Below, one piece after another: positions 57,990 to 64,000 of a stretch of 64,000 nucleotides of DNA. Position 1 is the first letter of the stretch; every line of letters starts with the position of its first letter. The notes beneath the pieces were generated by a model that was given only the letters and a program-made list of their open reading frames with translations, was not told the DNA's origin and did not search any database. Origin of the DNA: Silene conica (taxonomy: Eukaryota; Streptophyta; Magnoliopsida; Caryophyllales; Caryophyllaceae); the NCBI GenBank assembly GCA_029255685.2, contig CM055315.2, forward strand, positions 48,031,705-48,095,704, written 5' to 3'. The position numbers were made by a program, and so were the translations under genes.

Positions 57990-59159
57990 CTGCAGTAAAA
58001 CCGCAGGAAGTAGGTTACATTTACTAGGGAGATTATCAACAAAATTTGTTATCATGTTGATGATTGTCAGATGCTGCTGCCAGTAAAATGACAGTATTTC
58101 TACAAAAGGACAGGAATCAAAACTCCATATAGCCAAACTTCTGGCTTCAAAGTCTTTTGAGGCTCAGATGATTGTCAGATGTTGCTGCCCTACTACTACT
58201 ACTATTATTGAACATGGAAAGTTTAATTCAAAAATAAGATTATTTGTAGATGAAAATGCAGCCACTTGACATAATACAAGTTGCCAAGTACTCACTACTC
58301 ATACTAGTTACTGATTATTGATATTTATAGATCACCGCATGAACTTTCTCCATATGAAACTCTTAAATTGAATGTAAAGCAATACATTGAACAGACAGAT
58401 CATCTAATGCAAAATGCCTGCACTGTAATTACAGTATGATCATCCCCTCTTTTGGTTTTTTTGTCTATCAACATAATCCCAATTCTATGAATTAGACATT
58501 ACTAATAGAATATTGGCATTCGCAACGACACAACTACCTTGTTAAATTGATTTCCAGAACACTTACCTTAGCTTGCACTATTGTTTATGCATTTTGTCTA
58601 GGAAGACTAGGATTAAATGGAAAGACAATACTAATAGAGTATATAATTATTGAGTTGACAACATATGAAAACAAGTAAAACCTCACCATTAAAATGTCAA
58701 TTTTTGTTGAGAACAATAATTCATATAATTCAATATCAGTAATTCAGCAACAACAACAACAGTAATTCAATAATACTGTAATTCAATAAAACAGTAATTC
58801 AGTAAAACAGTAAATTCAATCAATTTGATAAAATTACTAGAAATTAAACACGATTAACAACTGTTACTTGTATAAATTGAATGAAGAACTATAATTAGAA
58901 TTATATAAGGGCAAAATAAAGTACCTGTTCGAAAAACCGTAGTTGTAGTGCCGTGTAGAAAGAATTCGAAAAACCGTAATAGAAGGTGCTTTGAATTGAG
59001 GAATAGCACAGTAGGGACAACGGTGATTAATAATTGAGGAATAGCGCAGCAGGGACGACAAAATCGCGCGCGCGGAGAGGTTAGCAGAGGCGGTTCACGC
59101 GGGGAAGATGAAGACTGTATTTAGTATTTGAGGTAAAAGGGTTTTAAAAGATATATACT

Positions 59160-59475
59160 TCATTTATTCCAATTCCAATTTAATTATGTCGGTTTTTAAT
59201 AAAAACCGTCTTGAAAACATAAGACGACGGTTTTTTATTAAAATTATTCTCAAGTCTTATTAATTTTTAGCGTCGGTTGTATTTTATAACCGTCGTAATT
59301 GCTTATGGTGGCGTTTCTTATATGAAACCGCCATAAATAGCTACTACCATTACGTCGGTTCTTAATTTAAACCGTCGTAATAGATTTTTTAATATATGAA
59401 AAACTTACTCACGCCAATTTTCTAGGCCTTTTACGACGTTTCTAAAAGAACCGCCATAATTAAGGCGTCGTAATA
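59160..59475. repeat. Subterminal repeats of the 5.7-kb CACTA element, right end
   Basis: Copies of AAAACCGTC, GACGGTTTT, CGTCGGTT and AACCGTCGTAA mirror the left-end array. Confidence 0.8.
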
Positions 59476-59497
59476 GGGGTTTTTTCTACTAGTGTAT

Positions 59498-60886
59498 TGG
59501 TTGATCCTACTTTCAGTTTTACAATCATTACTGCTTTCTAGATTCATATTACAGTTTGAGATGATGAATAAATGTTAATATGTTGCACGGTGATTTCTAT
59601 GCTTCAAATGATATGTCAACATGTTTGGAGAAAGAATTGTTGGGTGTAAATGTGATAATGTGAAGTAATTTTCTTTTTACCAATATAGTCAAAATAATTG
59701 TCTATAATGTTACCTTGTTTGTTCGGGCTGCCATTTAAAATGTGTTATCCATATTAATATGAAAATTTTATGTGTGATAACCTTCTGATTTAGATTTGCA
59801 ACGCTTTTGGTTTCATGTTAGTAGGAATTATATTTTGAGAGAAATAAATATTTTAGTTGACAATGGTCAGATTGTTACTGCACAGTTCTGTTTCGACCCA
59901 TGTTTTTGCAAAAGAAACCCTTTAAAACGTATTTATTGTTTATGCATAATTCCAACTCCACTGTTTAGAATATTCATTCACGTTTTCAAAATGATAAGCC
60001 ACGTAAAATCTTAATGAGTCGTTATTTAATGGTGATTTTTGCAAGTTGCCCAAATTTCTGTTTAAGTGTTGTAAAGTTGTTGTTCGGACCAATGGAGTTG
60101 TAAAAATCGTTATAAATAATTTCCTTAAACTTTGCAATTGATTCTTTTTCCTATGATTAATTAATTCCTTATATTTTCTAAAAACTATAATAAGTCACAA
60201 AATAGCTAAGCGGTTATTTAATTATGATTTTTGGAAGTTGCTGTGTGATATGTGATTGTTGAAACGGTAAAGTTTTAAATATAAAAGTTTAATCAAATAT
60301 GAATTATGTGATGTAACCATGTAATGCACTGATAGGACAATAGTAACATGAACAATAAGCATATGATATGAATATGAACCTTGTTGTTTGATAATATGAA
60401 CTTGTCTATTTCGGTGAGTTTTATATAAAGTAGTTTCCATTATACAGACGCTATTACATTAATTAAATTTTGTCTAATGTTATTCCTCTTATCTACGTAA
60501 GCAAGATTTCGTCTCCATACTTTGTTTATGAACATGAAATTGTTTTAATTTGTCAAGGATGTTTGTTGCCTTAAAAGCCGGATGCTAGTTGCTAATATAT
60601 GGTGAGTAACTTATCAGATGATTTGTGATTGTTGGTTAAGTGATCTTCTTGAACTTTGGATGTGGAATTTTATAATGGGGTTACGGGGACGTAACCATGT
60701 CTTAGGGAGGATAGGATTGTAAAATCCTAATAATTTATAATTTGGCAATTAGTATGTCGTGATTGGTTGAATATACTTGAGAATCCTGATCACTTCTGTT
60801 ACGCATTAGCTGGTGATTCGTGAAGTGTCCTTTAATTTAGTTATACGTTAAACTTTGGGGACAAAGTTTTCTTAACGAGGGTAGAA
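59498..60886 (+). mobile_element. Interior of the 18.7-kb element, right part
   Basis: No gene is recognised. The end carries GGGGTTACGGGGACGTAACC near 60675 and ACTTTGGGGACAAAGTTTTC near 60850, arms of hairpin-like sequence that resemble the pre-LTR region of the chromovirus (ACTTCGGGACGAAGTTC). A polypurine stretch ends at 60886. Confidence 0.7.
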
Positions 60887-62511
60887 TGTAACATTTCGCG
60901 TTTTGAAGCCTATATAAGTGCTACATGTACTGTTTCGTGCTTGTTAAATGTTTCGTTACAGTTCCGGGGTGGTGAACTTCGGGACGAAGTTCATTTTAAG
61001 GAGGGAAGACTGTAATACCCCGTACATTAGCCTCGGTCAACGATGGTCAAACCATATTTTATACACGTATTTCAAACGGAACGTTTATAAAGTATTTTAC
61101 GTAAACTATTATTATTTTATAAATCGTATTTCGACGATTATTTCGTATTTCATAATTATTTTATATTTGTTGATTAATTCATATAATGACATTTCATTCG
61201 TATTTCTTTAATTTTGATAATATATTTATAATTAAATATATTTCCTATTTTATATTTATTTCTCATTTATACTTGTTTTATTATTTAAGTCGTAATTATA
61301 TTTAAGTTTTAATTTTTATATATTCTTATGTAATTACTAATAATTTTATATTCTTAATTTAATTAATATTTACATAATTTAATTAATAAAATTATTTATA
61401 CATACTCGTTTATTTTAAGTTACGCGTTGAGAGCGGGATATAGCCTCAAGATGCGTGGTGGATCGAGTAATAAGATATATTGGCTCACGTGTTTACCTAT
61501 GTTACACTTTCACCTCAACCCAAACTAATAGCCCATGACAAATATGAAACCTACTCATCGACATATCATTCTTTTGCCTCCCAACCTCGACTAAACAAAA
61601 GAAACCTAATTCACGTGAGATTGAGGAAGAACGAAAGGACTGCAATCTTTATCACCGTCAATCACCGTGACCACCAGTAAGCTTCGTTTTGTCAACATTC
61701 ATATATTCATGTTCATGTGCTTCGTTTATTTTGCTTTTCAATCTGTGTATTGTGTTCGTGTTGGTACAATTCTCCGGGTCGTCAAAGTAGAGTGTCTATT
61801 AGGGTGTCGTGGTTGATGTAGGTGGTGGCAGGTGGTGGCTGTAAGGGCCACCGTGGTGACGAGCGGTAGTATCTCTACAAAACAGGGGTAAATAGAGGAC
61901 AATAAACGTGAATGTATGGTGGGTGTTTTCCGTGGTGGGCACAACGCCAGATAGGACAGTTATTGGGGTCTTTGTTGCCGATGGTAGTAGGTCCTATTAG
62001 GGTGGTGATAGGTGGTGGTTAGGGTAGTGGTACAGGTGGTGGTAAGTGGATTTCAGGAGGTGTCGCTCACGGATCCGAGTATGTGGTTGTGACCAGGGGG
62101 TGTTTGGACTAGTGTCGAAGGCTGCTGGGGTTGAGTCAGGGGTTGTGGTCAGCGTCAATAGGTGCGTCATAGTGCAGTGGTCACGACCACCGTTGCAGGT
62201 GGTGGTTCTAGCTCTGTAGGGTGGTCGTTATGGGTTGTGTAGGTAGGCTGTTAGAAGAGGTTGGTCGTGAGGGTCTGTTGGCGTAAGTCGAAGGGTCTGA
62301 GTATGGTTTGTGAATCTGAATGTTGCTTAGCTGCGTGTGTATGATTGTTATTAATACATTACTAATATTACTATATTATTATTATATTATTTGTTTGGTT
62401 AGGTGGTACTATATTATTATTATATATATTAGTTGTTTGGTTAGTGCTGCGTAATATTTATTAATATTATTATATTATTATCATTAGTGTATCATTATTA
62501 TTCTTATCAGC

Positions 62512-62543
<32 letters not shown>

Positions 62544-63756
62544 GATATTATTATTGTAAGGTTGTTATTATATGGTTAGTATCATGTATGGTTAATATTA
62601 GTAAATGTTACTCCTACTTTAATTATTATTAAGTTGTTAAGTAAGTATATTATGCAAGAATATGTCGGCTATCAATAGTTCGGGTATATTTTCTATAGTC
62701 ATTTATTCAAATGGAATTGGTTATAAAAGTAATAAGAACGAGTTGTTTAAGTTAATTGAAATAGTAATGTTTAATACGGTCTCGTTATGCGTAATATATT
62801 ATTTGGATAATTAATTGGAATGATTGATATATTGTGTTGGTTGCGTAATTGTATTAGTTAGTAATTAAGTATATTATTGTATTAGGTGTTGAGTATGTGA
62901 TGGAGTGATGCTACTGATTGGATGTTAGGTGCATGATTGGATTATATTGCTATCCAGGTAGGATACACTGACCCTACACTCCATGATGTGTTATGAATGA
63001 ATGTTGGATTGTGTGTTATGGTTACTGAGCATGATTTATATGAGAATGGTATTGATTGGATTGAGTGTTGTTTATTATTATTGGTACGCGCATTGCATTA
63101 TTTAATAACATGATGAATTAAGAGTATTGTTGCATTCATGAGCATGACATGTGCATTGGTTACGGATACGAGATGATGATGATGATATTATTGGGCCCAG
63201 GCTAGTTCTGCAGGACTAGACCTGGTGACCTCAGCTGTTATGCTGGTGTTCGGCGACGGCCGATTATAGTCTGCCGGGAGGTTCGGTATGGCTGGGTGTT
63301 ACGGGTTTGAGATTGAGATTTGTGATTGAGAATGAGATTGAGATTGAGCTCGAGCATATCATTGCATTTGCATATCATAATTGTGGCATTATAATTATTG
63401 TGTTACCCTACTCAACCGCGAGGTTGACAGTGTATTCGTGTACACCTACGATGATCCGGAATGGGGAGTAGATTCTACAGGTCAGAGACAGATGAGCTAG
63501 GAGCTGGGGCAGGAATGTGAGAATGCATATTTTGGATCGACTTAGAATTATGTCACATTTAGAGAGTCATCAGTGTTATTTTGTTTCTGTTATGTAACAA
63601 CTGTAATAACCAAGTTTTAAATTTTATCAGTTTTGTATAAAATACTTTGGCTTGTTTTACTTTGTTATTCACTACCTCGGACATTCCGAGATGGTAACAT
63701 CTCTATTTATTTGAGAATGTCTGGCAAGAGGCTCTTAAATAAATGGGGGTGTTACA
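60887..63756 (+). repeat. 3' LTR of the 18.7-kb element
   Basis: This uninterrupted 2870-bp copy begins TGTAACATTTCGCG and ends GGTGTTACA. It repeats the second LTR-like start at 61011 and the G/T-rich block at 61790-62330. It has a 24-bp stretch near 62185 not found in the 5' copy. Confidence 0.93.
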
Positions 63757-64000
63757 ATAGGTCTAGGGAGTAAATCACCATTGTTTGAACTATAGGTATA
63801 GGGCAAACAAATATCCTTCTACCTTGGGGATTCACCTCAAGACCGTCACAACTACATAAACAACCACCACCAACATCACCACCGACGGACCACCACCATC
63901 AACGACATCACCGCCACTGTTCATCGTTCATCATCATCATCACCAATCAAGATTCACCAAAGATCGTTCCATACATTGCCTAAATTGCTAATTCATTCAA
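63757..64000 (+). repeat. 3' LTR of the gag-protease element, second part
   Basis: It resumes with the duplicated ATAGG and matches 41955-42197 of the 5' LTR, including the CCACCACC-rich stretch. The window ends before the LTR does. Confidence 0.9.

Larger units (their letters stand above)
53812..59494. mobile_element. Non-autonomous CACTA element carrying host gene fragments (Pack-CACTA type)
   Basis: Termini CACTAGTAGAAAA at 53812 and TTTTCTACTAGTG ending at 59494 are inverted copies. The target duplication TAT lies at 53809-53811 and 59495-59497. Subterminal regions hold many copies of AACCGTCGTAA and ACGACGGTTTT-like words, different from the array of the other CACTA element, so the two are distinct families. 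No TNP2 or partner gene is present. The interior holds exon fragments of an ABCC transporter on the minus strand and a long GCA/ACA-rich stretch. It must depend on a relative for transposition. Confidence 0.88.
45079..63756 (+). mobile_element. LTR element without recognised coding, related to Tekay/Del chromoviruses, hosting a LINE and a CACTA element
   Basis: LTRs lie at 45079-52748 (2.86 kb once the inserted LINE is discounted) and 60887-63756 (2870 bp). The target duplication is ATAGG at 45074-45078 and 63757-63761. The primer-binding site is TGGTATCAGAGC at 52752-52763, and a polypurine stretch (AACGAGGGTAGAA) precedes the 3' LTR. The interior, without the inserted CACTA element, is only about 2.5 kb and shows no gag or pol motifs. 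The primer site and leader words (GATCCTCAGGCCTAA) are shared with the chromovirus at 21834-31691. LTR copies differ by roughly 1 percent by eye. It is probably non-autonomous. Confidence 0.92.
41163..64000 (+). mobile_element. Chromovirus-like LTR element with gag and protease only (TR-GAG-like), hosting a nest
   Basis: LTRs begin TGATCCGAATAT at 41163 and 44289; the second is split by an 18.7-kb insertion and resumes at 63757, running off the right edge about 60 bp before its expected end. A primer-binding site TTGTATCAGAGC lies at 42264-42275 and a polypurine tract AAAAGGATGAGGGGA at 44274-44288. Only gag and protease parts are recognised between the LTRs. The gag/protease wording (LGRPWQFDR, IIDGGSCTN) resembles CRM-type chromoviruses, with low certainty on clade. 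It is a fossil or non-autonomous derivative with about one break in the coding that remains. Confidence 0.88.

Overview
The window looks like repeat-rich nuclear DNA of a flowering plant, most likely a eudicot. Reasons: it is AT-rich, a host gene has plant-style GT-AG introns, the LTR retrotransposons use plant-type initiator-tRNA primer sites, and there are CACTA and hAT elements and a plant L1-like LINE. The species cannot be told from the sequence. No rRNA, tRNA or CRISPR was found. Almost everything is transposable element, in two large nests of insertions within insertions.

Layout. (1) 1-2647: five exons (the first and last incomplete) of a METTL25-like methyltransferase gene on the + strand; it enters from the left and stops where transposon sequence begins. 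(2) 2648-37209: first nest. A degraded LTR retrotransposon (+) holds a 12.2-kb CACTA DNA transposon (4512-16726) in its interior. Its 3' LTR is split by a second LTR element of the same family (18289-36675, minus strand, no recognised coding), which is itself split by a young Ty3/gypsy chromovirus (21834-31691). (3) 37174-38443: a 635-bp tandem duplication. (4) 38459-39165: a hAT-type MITE. (5) 39166-41162: unassigned. (6) 41163 to beyond the right edge: second nest. A gag-protease-only chromovirus-like element has its 3' LTR split by an 18.7-kb LTR element (45079-63756). That element carries an L1-like LINE (46716-51524) in its 5' LTR and a CACTA element with ABC-transporter gene fragments (53812-59494) in its interior.

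How the parts work together. The 4512-16726 CACTA element appears complete: matching termini, a 3-bp target duplication, subterminal AACCGTTCTCTT repeats at both ends, an uninterrupted 1108-aa TNP2-type transposase, and a second gene whose 13 exons keep one frame to give about 824 aa ending in a Ulp1-like cysteine protease domain. It is the best candidate here for a self-sufficient mobile system. The LINE keeps both reading frames open, but its RT catalytic motif reads FADN instead of FADD. The two large LTR elements without recognised coding look non-autonomous; the one at 45079-63756 shares its primer site and leader words with the chromovirus at 21834-31691, so that family may have moved it.

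The insertion order follows directly from the nesting and from matching target duplications: ATAAT, CTAGC, ATAGG, AAA, TAT and a 7-of-8 match for the MITE. LTR pairs of the three better-kept elements differ by roughly 1 percent by eye, suggesting insertions within about the last million years if usual plant substitution rates apply.
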